Assembly (NCBI GenBank): GCA_016648135.1
Contig: JADDOH010023064.1
Coordinates: 154,212 to 218,211, forward strand
Direction: 5' to 3'
Source of the DNA: Agrypnia vestita
Taxonomy: Eukaryota > Arthropoda > Insecta > Trichoptera > Phryganeidae
DNA: 64,000 nucleotides
The notes beneath the pieces are model-generated. The model had not been told where the DNA came from. It made no database searches and saw only the letters and a list, made by a program, of their open reading frames with translations. Both the position numbers and the translations under genes were made by a program. Within the stretch, counting starts at the first letter, position 1, and each line of letters starts with the position of its first letter. Below are positions 55,278 through 64,000 of the stretch, piece after piece.

Positions 55278-56122
55278 CAGGGTTCGAAAAATCCGATTTG
55301 TATACAAAAAATCGGATTTTTTAATATATATCCGATATACGAGTAGCTTGTTGGTCTTGTGGTTAGGACACTGGCCTCGTGATCCAAAGGTTGCGGGTTC
55401 GAACCTCACTCCGGACTAGCAAGTTAGTCCTATTTTCATAGCACAAGCGTTTAGCTTAGTTTGAAAATAGTAAGAATATTGATGTGACACGTATTCCGTG
55501 TTCACATCTCTATTTTTTTTAAAATAAAAAATAAAAAAAAAAAAAAATATCAAAAATTGGATATATATCCAAACTTTTTTCTCCTTTTTTGCACATGTCG
55601 ATTGATACAAACTCGAAATAATTAGGAATTTTTATTTTATTTTGTACATGAATTATTATTTATTAAATAAATGAATTGCATACTGAAAAAAGCTCATATA
55701 TGCAATTATTATATAAAGTTATAAAAGTTGCTCTTTCTAATATAGTGTTATTTTCTAATATAGTGTCTTTGTAATATAGTGGGTGTTTATTTCTTTGTGT
55801 GAAATAAAAAATGGATAAATATGAAACAAATTAAACTAAAAACAACCATAACATTTTTTAAAATACAACTAGCGCCATCTAGTAACTACCGCAGATATCA
55901 AAGAAAATAACCTGTAGCACTTTTTAAAATACAACTAGCGTCATCTAATAACGATCGCAGATATTAAAAAAAACAACCTGTAGCATTTTTTTAAAATAAA
56001 ACTAAGTAGCGCCATCTATTAACAACCGCAGATAGTTTTTTTTTTAAATATATATCGAAAATAAAAATCAAGCCATAAATATTGTGATATATGTATATCA
56101 TTATATATAACCTCGAACCCTG
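55278..56122. mobile_element. Non-autonomous hAT element (CAGGGTTCGA family), copy 2
   Basis: Ends CAGGGTTCGAAAAATCCGA and CCTCGAACCCTG are inverted repeats. The flanks CTTCATAT (55270-55277) and CTTCATGC (56123-56130) agree in six of eight bases. The interior runs opposite to copy 1 (37121-38076). It has been invaded by a family-1 SINE (55341-55548). Near 55865-56035 three tandem units of about 65 bp each contain a GCGCCATCTA-type word. Confidence 0.82.
55341..55548 (+). repeat. tRNA-derived SINE, family 1
   Basis: Nearly identical to 50403-50600, from GAGTAGCTTGTTGGTCTTGT through B box GGGTTCGAACC to ACGTATTCCGTGTTCACATC and an A-rich tail. It lies inside the hAT element 55278-56122. The high identity of the two copies suggests fairly recent activity. 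Confidence 0.85.
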
Positions 56123-56266
56123 CTTCATGCAAAATGCATTCTTTCAATATGCAGTAGGCTTTTTCAGTTAACAGCCCTTGCCTGAAACCTAAAGGGCCGT
56201 TATTACAAGGCATGTACATATGTAATATATATATATATATATACATATGTCTTTTTTTTGTAAATA

Positions 56267-56657
56267 CTGTAAAACCCCGTTAATTCGAACCCTGATAATT
56301 CGTAATTTTTGAAACCCATAAGTCCCAAAATGTTAATTTCATAGTAGATTAACCCAGGTAACTCGTAATTTAAAATAATTTTTATCCCTTTGCATCATAA
56401 ATCAATACATTCGAGTTCACATAATTTTTTTTTAAATTTGAAAAGTTGAAAAAATATTTTGAATATGTCAGTTATCGGGTATATAAGTAACAGAAATGTC
56501 GCGATCTTTGAAATAGCAAAATAAATACTGCGGTTTCGAAATGATTTCTTGAAATATGCTAACATACAGATATTTTTCATAAAATTTCCTGCGAATTTCG
56601 CTATCGCATCGTATTTTTTTTTTGTACCTTGAATTTCGAATTAATGGGCTTTTACTT
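56267..56657. mobile_element. Pogo/Tigger-like MITE
   Basis: The left end CTGTAAAACCCCGTTAATTC and the right end GAATTAATGGGCTTTTACTT are inverted, flanked by TA (56265-56266 and 56658-56659). Same family as 50786-52430. Length is 391 bp, with no coding capacity. Confidence 0.72.
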
Positions 56658-57218
56658 TATTGTGTTCAAAGAAATGATTGAACTAAGAATTGACTTGAAG
56701 AGAAAATTATAAGAGCTAATATATGCAGATTATATGTAGTCTGAAACTATTTGACGTTGGCTCATCTTGAAGATCATGACATTTAAATCAAAGTGCACCG
56801 GATATCATTTTACCAAGCTGTGCTTTTGTATGATAAAGTGGTGAGGACTTTTCATAATAAAAATAAGGGATTTAGCCGTTTTAGTGCTGAGCCATTGTCT
56901 TTAATAACTTCATAGCTGCAGAAACTATAAATATGATTAAAAATATAAACTTCGCGAACACTCGCAAATTTTATATTTTTAACCTATCTAATCCGCACAC
57001 TGACCAGAGCAGCGTCATCGCGCTTTTTGCAATTAAAAGAGGATGCAGGAGAAGCGCGATGACACTTCTCAGCACTAAAACGATTAAATAAGTCACATTA
57101 CAATTGTATAAAAATTTTGGAAAATTATTTAGAAAGTTTAGGAACATTTTACCATTATCGTTTTAAGGTGCTTTCTGAGTCCGCTTTGCATATTTCTTCT
57201 CTGTAAAAATATTACGGA
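56658..57218. other. Intergenic or intronic DNA with an inverted-repeat element
   Basis: At 56876-57090, GCCGTTTTAGTGCTGAG and CTCAGCACTAAAACGATT form inverted ends around about 170 bp, a MITE-like unit. The rest is unassigned. Confidence 0.45.
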
Positions 57219-58370
57219 CTAAGTAACTCCCTTTGAAGATAGATTAAGGATTACACTATTAACATCTGTAAAAATATTATATGTCTTTACGGAAATCTCA
57301 ATGGAATGAGGACTGTTGCTGAGTTTTTCAACGCAAAGACTTGTGTAAGGAATATGCCTCCAGTACCTGCCCAGGGTTGATTTAAATTCTATAGTATGCG
57401 ATGAGGCAAAATGACCTAAAAGCAAACCAGATTTATATAGACATATACATTTCACATATCTAGTCGATAGAGAATTATACATTCCCGTTTTGTTGTCACA
57501 TCTTTCATTTCTAAATCTACATATACAGTCAGTAGCACTCACCATACAATGTATGCGATGACCGAAATATAGGTTAACATGTTTAATATGTAAAAAAAAA
57601 ACAGATTTGTAGATAATTGAGATTTAAGTATGTACTGATTTTAATTTAAATTCATTCATCATCAAATATAATATCATTACTAACTTCTATTGGTGACATA
57701 ATAAATCAAACAAGTTAATCAAAAAAATTGAAATGCTTTTTTTGCATACATTCATTTGATTTTTTAACATCATGCCGTATCCAAATTTTAAACACATTGT
57801 TTTAATGTTTAAAACAAATTATTTATCTTAATTTTCTTACTATGAAAAACTAAAATTCATTGAACCATTCTTCTTAGTTGCCATATTAAATAATAATATG
57901 ACATTTTATTCCAACACCTAATGTCAAAGTTGAATCTGCCCAATAAAATTAATAAATTTGAAATCGGAACATTTTTTCACACTAATATTGATGAATCTCG
58001 AAGCTTCATAGGCATTTAATGCTCAATAATAATGTTTTTTTTTTATTTCAATTAAAATAATGATCAAATCATGCCGAAAATGATTTAGTTATGTACAATA
58101 AATAATCCACTTTACGTAAATGTTGAAAGTTTTAGAGCTTTAGCTAGTTGGGAAGTTTGTTAAGAATCAATTACAAGATTCCACTACAACAAACAGACAG
58201 AGTTAAATAAAAGCATGTAAAAATATATAAGAGCATTCAATATTTACCATCAATTTGATCTGTCACAGTCTCAACCCAGCGTGTGAGGAGATTTATAATT
58301 ATGAATGGAACATTGAACTCCACACCTATAAATCGTGCTATATCAACAAAGTGGTTCAATAACCCTAAAC
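57219..58370 (-). CDS. Exon(s) of an unrecognised gene
   Basis: The minus strand has a clean exon at 58370-58248. It has a TTTTTCAG acceptor, 123 bp, a GTAAAT donor, and an open reading GLLNHFVDIARFIGVEFNVP then FIIINLLTRWVETVTDQI. I do not recognise the protein. A possible downstream exon starts after TGTATATGTAG at 57521, which joins in phase to give DLEMKDVTTKRECIILYRLDM and a stop. An alternative long frame at 57545-57219 covers the same DNA. Upstream exons would lie beyond the mariner at 58474, but none was found. The exon at 58248-58370 is fairly convincing. Its joining partner is a guess. Confidence 0.42.
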
Positions 58371-58473
58371 CTGAAAAAGGAATAATTTAATAAATATTTC
58401 AATATGTAAACAAAAAAAAAATAAGCAAACGTAAATATATGTTAATATGGATTTCATAAATAAATAAAATATA

Positions 58474-59757
58474 TTAGGTCCTTACATATGAAATTGACGT
58501 TTTGCCGTACTGGCAAATTTGATCTCAAATATCTTCTCTTTGGTTAGGAATTCCAAATCCAAATTTATACAGCTATTTACTCATGTATTTGTGTTTTGAA
58601 AATTATAATTCATTTGTTTTTCCTCAATTGTTTTTTTCTTTGAGTCACTCAGTTTACAAAATGAAAAACTTGAAATATCGCGTTATTTACGAGTACGAGT
58701 TCCACCGTGGCACCAGTGCTGCAGAAACGGCTCGAAGGATTAATGATGTGTATGGCGACGGTGCCGCAAAAGAAAACACAGTGCGTTTTGGTTCCAACGT
58801 TTTCGTTCTGGAAATTTCGACCTGCAGAACAAGCCCCGTGGACGGCCGGAGACCAAAGTTGATAATGAAGAATTGAAGGCTATTGAGGAAGCGGATCCAT
58901 CGCAAACCATATCCGAGTTAGCTGCAGGCTGCGGTGTTAGTGATAAAACTGTTTTAATCCACTTGAAGCAAATTGGTAAGGTGAAAAAGCTTGAAAGGTG
59001 GGTACCTCACGAATTGAGTGAAGCAAATCAACAAACGCGCGTTGACTGCTGCGTTGCATTACTCAACCGGCACAATAATGAAGGGATTTTAAATCGAATC
59101 ATTACCTGTGATGAAAAGTGGATCCTGTACGATAATTGGAAGCGCTCATCGCAATGGCTGAACCCTGCCGAACCAGCCAAACCATGCCCCAAGCGAAAAT
59201 TGACTCCAAAAAAGTTACTTGTGAGCGTTTGGTGGACTGGTGCTGGTGTCGTTCACTACAGCTTTCTTAAATCTGGCCAGACGATTACGGCAGATGTCTA
59301 TTGTCAGCAACTGCAAACCATGATGAAAAAGCTAGCTGCTAAACAACCGAGGCTGGTTAATCGCTCTAGGCCCCTGCTGCTTCATGATAACGCTAGACCA
59401 CACACTGCACAACAGACGGCTACCAAATTAGAGGAGCTTCAATTGGAATGTCTAAGACATCCACCGTACTCTCCGGACCTTGCCCCAACAGATTACCATT
59501 TTTTTCGAAATTTGGATAACTTCTTGCAAAGGAAAAAATTCAACTCCGATGGGGCAGTCCAAACCGCCTTCAAAGATTTTATTGATTCCCGTCCGAATGG
59601 TTTTTTTAGTAAAGGGATCGATGAACTACCTATGAGATGGCAAAAGTGCATAGATAGCAATGGTACATACTTTGATTAAATAAATATATTATAATTAAAA
59701 AAAATCGGCTTTATGTTACTCCCATACTAAACACCAATTTCATATGTAAGGACCTAA
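58474..59757 (+). mobile_element. Mariner transposon, nearly intact
   Basis: Terminal inverted repeats TTAGGTCCTTACATATGAAA and TTTCATATGTAAGGACCTAA are perfect over at least 20 bp. They are flanked by the TA duplication (58472-58473 and 59758-59759). The element is 1284 bp, the normal full length for mariner. It encodes a transposase with one frameshift (58661-59679). It lies just upstream of the unknown minus-strand exon at 58248-58370. Confidence 0.96.
58661..59679 (+). pseudogene. Mariner transposase (DD34D), one frameshift
   Basis: The start codon at 58661 opens MKNLKYRVIYEYEFHRGTSA, the first helix-turn-helix. The frame breaks at a T-run near 58784-58790, where one base appears missing, then continues as FQRFRSGNFDLQNKPRGRP into the second helix-turn-helix. 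It keeps the linker motif WVPHEL and the catalytic aspartates in TCDEKWILYDN, LLHDNARPHTA and YSPDLAPTDYHFF. The last two are separated by 34 residues. The stop is at 59677-59679. Mariner transposase cuts and pastes the element at TA sites. Apart from the single frame break all expected motifs are present. Whether the break is genomic or a sequencing error cannot be told here. Confidence 0.95.
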
Positions 59758-60639
59758 TATATATATATAAAAAACTTTTCTTTTGTTTGTCGTATTATCA
59801 AGGTTTATTTCTGTACTTCACGAAGAAGGAAGATATTTTGTTATCATTGGGATATTAATGGACTAAACTTTGTGTAATCCGCGGTTTGATTAATCTATAT
59901 TTGAATTTTATTGGGTTATTTTTTGGATAACTACTTTTATTTATGTTTGAATAAAGTTTTTTCAAAATTTACGGAACAAGTTTCACTTTTCTTCTGTAAA
60001 TTTTGATCCCATTGTTTCGCAGTTTAAATATAAATTATCTGAAATTATTACTGAATAATTATTGTGCGTATATTTGACCATTTTGTTTGTAAACTTAGAC
60101 TGGCAGATTTCTCATTGAATGTTTGTGTATTCCTTATTTTGTACGACAATGATGATAATTAAAAATACTATTTTTTGTTTGTAAACATTGGCTTACATAT
60201 TTCTGGTGGAATTTTTATAACTATCTTATTATATACATACATAAAGTAGAATTTTCGTTATTGTACTAATTTTAAAACCACAAAAATATATCAATTCTTC
60301 CATCTCGATACAATTATAAATGCGATTAAAGCTCTCATTTTACGACTGAGGATTTACACAACTTTAATTATTCCGACATTATATTGCCAATGATGGAATA
60401 TCCTGACGAAGCACGTCTTTTTATCGGATTAAATTCAACGAAAATTTATTAAAATGACGATAAATTTTGAAAATCTGGATGGTACATTACAAACGTCTAA
60501 TAGCAATATCCAGGTATAACTCAATTTTCGAGGACCAGAGCCGAGAGTAATTTATGGCCTAGAAAATCCATAAAAAGCGCATGTGTGAAATTTCCATCCT
60601 GCAATACCCAAGCCGGATGTAATTACATTTTCAGATTTT
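59758..60639. other. Intergenic DNA, nothing recognised
   Basis: It begins with an AT microsatellite. The remainder is AT-rich and unassigned. Confidence 0.45.
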
Positions 60640-60725
60640 TTTATATTTATATTTTCACTCTTCCGGAGTCGAACCCGTGACCTTCACATCGGTAGGCCAG
60701 TTAAATCATTAACTCCTCTATCACA
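60640..60725 (-). repeat. tRNA-like SINE fragment
   Basis: On the minus strand TAGAGGAGTTAATGATTTAA is followed by the B box CACGGGTTCGACTCCGG. Stems are weak and the acceptor does not pair, so I call it a SINE remnant and not a tRNA gene. Confidence 0.45.
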
Positions 60726-62040
60726 AAACACATAAATCAAAAGAACACGTCTTAAAATTTATTATGATACCAGTGAAGAAATAAACAATGAATAAAAAAT
60801 TGTGAAATCCAAGAACGGAAATTTATAAATGGCAGTATAATTAAATTGAAATATCGACCAGTCGACAAAAGGACCATCTGTACCTTTCCTTAGATCTCTT
60901 CGGGACAAAACTTATCTTCCCTGAGTTACATCTAGTTTCCATATTCACCAGCTTCGGGAACACGCGGGTATGTTGGTGATCAGTCAACGTTTTGACACCA
61001 TCCAGATCCGTATGATTTTGATGTTTTGTGTTAGAAAATTTGAAATAATTCGTTTTATCATAGTATTTACTTACATATCTTTCAACGTAAATGTCACTAC
61101 TTTGCGAATAAAGAATAAAGATTTCAGGCGAAAGATAGGCTTTCTCAACATGAGCCCAACACATAACGGTGGGTTATAGCACCTTTCAAAATTTGTTTCT
61201 TCCTTGTCAAATGTTGTTGATTTACAGTTTATTTATCCAATTTCCTACGTTACTTCTGGGTTACTAGACAATATCTTCTTCACTGAATCATGGTTTTACA
61301 TTCACTTCAAATGATCAAGGCAGAGAAATCCGTTCACTACAGAAGTCGAGATCCAAAAGGCAGTATTGTTATGGGTATAAATTCAGATATTATATTAAAA
61401 TGGGTATAAATTCAGTTTTTATATTAAATTTAATTATATTTTATAGAAATAAACTTAGTTTACACCACTTTTTTGTTGAAAAAAAATTCGACATGTTTCA
61501 GAGTCCATGGATAACAAATGTATACTAACAAATATTAAATTTAAAAGTCGAAATATAGATAATCAAAATATTAAAAAAATTAATAATATTAAAGTACCTA
61601 CTTAACATGAAAATAAATTGAAAAGATAACTATTTGTAAAAAGGACCTGGTTATTTATATATATAATGACATTTTTATAAATATAATGACCAATAGCATG
61701 AGCAGGTGAGATCGCAAAATTGGGTTAGGTGTATCTATCACGAAATGTTTTTTACCTCTGGGCCCAAAATAAAAATTCATAGGGCGTAATGAAACTCGGT
61801 GACGATGAAAGTTATTTTAAAAATATGGAGCCAAATAAATATTGTGGAATAAGTAGAATATTTAACCTCCAAAGGCCGCCTGATTTCTCTCGGTTGGTAC
61901 AATCTACGAATAGCAGCAATGGCAATTCTCGCAAGCCCTCGGGCTACTGAAGCTTCGCGAGAAAACGATTTATAAATACATAATAAATCTTGATAAAGAT
62001 ATTAAAAAAGTATGAAAGTACAAAGACATTTATTTTACGA
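60726..62040. other. Intergenic DNA with a hairpin-family fragment
   Basis: 61446-61500 is a half copy of the hairpin at 45845-45946. A 107-codon minus-strand frame (61164-60841) has no recognised motif. The rest is AT-rich. Confidence 0.4.
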
Positions 62041-64000
62041 CAAGCGGCCCGCCCCAGCTTCGTACGGGTATTTAACAAAAATTTCAAAAATTATAAATTT
62101 TAACGCACACTCATACACCCTTTTTTTGCGTCGGGGGTTAATAAAAAAGAGTATATTATAAAGAAAGTTTGGATATTATTATTTTAGTGAATTTTTTTGA
62201 TATTATTTTTTTGTTATTTTTTAATATTTAATTATTTTTATTTCTAATGTTTGCAAAAAGATTATATTATCTACAAAACATAAGCCATTAAATTTATTAG
62301 GTCAGAGCTTCCCTGTAAACCATATTTGATGTTGTTTTATTTTGTGGCAGCAAAATAAATTGTTTTTCAGGAGCCCCGACCCGCGATAGGCCAACATACA
62401 ATTGGCCATAAGTAAAACATTATTTTCGTAGGTCGATCCTTACTAATTCGAAGTTTTGGCCTTGGGACTTGTTAATAGTTAACGCGAAAGATGTTTTTAC
62501 TGGAAATTAAAGCAATTTAAATGGGATTGGCAAATTAGTTGGGATCATCGGTATCCTCGGTATATGAGCTAGTTGACCAGCTGCTGGGCCGGTGAGAATC
62601 GTCGCTACAATTAAATTATCCTTCCATTCATTAATAAGCAGCATCGTTCCATTGCACATTGTCGGGGAGCTTAAATTTCTCAAAAGCATGATTGGAATTC
62701 CGAATTTAACGTCAATTCGTGTGGTGGCAGTCTAGAAGGGTTTAGTGAATTTAAAAATTCCTGTGAATAATGGACTGCGTCTTCGATATTAGTCACGGTG
62801 TCGATCGATTTGTAATTTTTTATTTGGCCGGGGAGTTTTTGAATAATCAGATTGTTTATTTCGTTGACAGTATCATTTCTAAGTGATACTATTGCCCTAG
62901 AACACAACCAATGAATGTCCTTTTCGTGGAAATTCTCGATGTCAGGGTATACTGCACATATTTCTGAATTATGCAGTATACCCTGACAAAATTTCTAAAT
63001 TATGGACTATTTGGCCTAGAGACTCATCCAGAAGGATGTCACAATTTCTGCTTAAATTCGGAGTGGGAAAAATTCCTTCCCCAAGTTCTAGCAGTTGCTG
63101 TGGGAAATCACTATCTGTGATTCCATGAAGATGAGCTCTCATATTCGTCCATAATTTTAAATTTTCAATCGAAGTTCATATGGGAGACGATTTCAAGCAT
63201 GCTTTAATGATATCTGCTCGCGTACCTCTGTTAATGACGGGAAGAGTCTGTCGGAAATCTCCAGCAAATACAAAAGTAATCCCGCCCACGAAAGCACAAG
63301 AGTTTCTAAAATCTTTTAAGGTTCTGTCCACGGCCTCTATATGTGCTATATAGCTAGCTCATGGTGCATTCATCCCACATAATCAATGAGGCGTCTTGTA
63401 GTAAATTACCAAGAGGCCCATTTTTGTGGATAGAACACGTAGATTGTTCCTCAAGATTTACGGATAGCGGAAGTTTAAAAGTAGAATGAGCGGTTTTTCC
63501 ACCCTTTAAGAGAGTTACAGAGTTAAGAGTTAAGAGAGCAATTCCAGACGAAGCAACTGCTATCGCTATCTTCCCTGATTGTCTTATCTTAGCAATTATC
63601 AGATTTGCCAGAAACGTCTTTCCGTGCCACCTGGCGCATCAAAAAAAAATTTTTTTTTTTTTTATTATTTACGCTTTCGTCTATAGTCTCAAAAGCATGT
63701 CTTTGATCTGGGACTAATTTTGGCAGGTATTCATTGACAAAAGCGGTCAAATCATTTGTATTATAGTGATGTGCCATTGTATCTGTAGCATTGTTTTCTG
63801 TACAAACTGAATCCAAAACTGAAAACTGAATCCAAAATCACTTAGGCTTTTATCATTTAATTGTAATAGTTTATTTTCTATTTGTATCAGACCTTCGTTA
63901 TAAATGTCCTCACTGTATGGTAAGGCAAAGTCTTGATTTTGTTGCTTGATTCTGTGTCTAATATCTTCACATAAATCGTCTTTGAAATTGTCCCATAATT
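62041..64000 (-). mobile_element. Helitron, 3' part with decayed PIF1-like helicase (runs off the window)
   Basis: The minus strand starts at the window edge with LWDNFKDDLCEDIRHRIKQQ, the Helitron pre-helicase segment. PIF1-family helicase motifs follow in several frames: a Walker A region (DAPGGT...KTFLANLIIAK) broken by a missing base near 63630, SGIALLTLNSVTLLKGG, Walker B QDASLIMWDECTM, FVFAGDFRQTLPVINRGT, CSRAIVSLRNDTVNEINNLI, and the C-terminal FALTINKSQGQNF and YGQLYVGLSRVGAPE. Many stops and frame changes make it a pseudogene. Downstream, TACCCGTACGAAGCTGGGGC leads to GGGCCGCTTG at 62041, which resembles the GC-rich hairpin end of insect Helitrons. Helitrons move by rolling-circle replication. 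The Rep domain would lie beyond position 64000. Confidence 0.88.

Noticed and set aside
60453..60512. Possible first exon on the plus strand (ATG then 20 codons then GTATAA)
   Set aside because: Short, with no partner exon and a weak donor.
60841..61164. 107-codon minus-strand frame
   Set aside because: No recognisable motif. It could be an exon, but no convincing splice sites define it.
1..64000. CRISPR array, bacterial operon or phage-like system
   Set aside because: No regularly spaced direct repeats or prokaryotic gene structure. Spliced genes and the transposon content are those of an animal nuclear genome.

Overview
The window looks like nuclear DNA of an insect, most likely a moth or butterfly. 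The evidence is AT-rich DNA dense in the word TAGGTA(CC), tRNA-derived SINEs, RTE-like LINE tails, a DD34D mariner, a Helitron helicase, and short-exon genes of animal type. The order-level call is an inference from overall style and no species is claimed.

Layout. From 1 to about 43.6 kb I recognise no host gene. This stretch is a repeat-rich desert holding hAT, PIF/Harbinger-like and long inverted-repeat (foldback) elements, SINEs and decayed LINE ends. Several CpG/GC-rich islands (about 340-870, 8165-8830, 13690-13875, 19560-19850, 34740-35080) break the AT-rich background. From 43.6 to 58.4 kb lies the genic part, with all recognised host genes on the minus strand: the first four coding exons of a Ttd14-like P-loop nucleotide-binding protein (43604-44797), an intact intronless CCNB1IP1/HEI10-type RING protein (48816-49535), an intact intronless FAM187-type two-Ig-domain membrane protein (53366-54616), and one or two exons of an unrecognised gene (58248-58370, possibly continuing at 57219-57521). 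A plus-strand terminal-exon-like fragment sits at 50093-50299. From 58.4 to 64 kb are a mariner copy with one frameshift and a decayed Helitron/PIF1 helicase that runs off the window.

The host genes do not form a pathway. Their known families act in photoreceptor channel trafficking (Ttd14), meiotic crossover designation (HEI10) and an unknown membrane role (FAM187). The strongest structural story is the mobile DNA. Many insertions can be resolved to the base from target-site duplications: a four-element nest at 1890-3121; a solo LTR that splits a LINE at its FADD-box codons (46726-47032); a hAT element inside a pogo-like element (51059-52268); a TTAA-flanked element with G-tract ends inside a foldback element (22862-23769); and a roughly 514-bp near-perfect palindrome (40457-40970). 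Two copies of one hAT family lie in opposite orientation around the three named genes (37121-38076 and 55278-56122).
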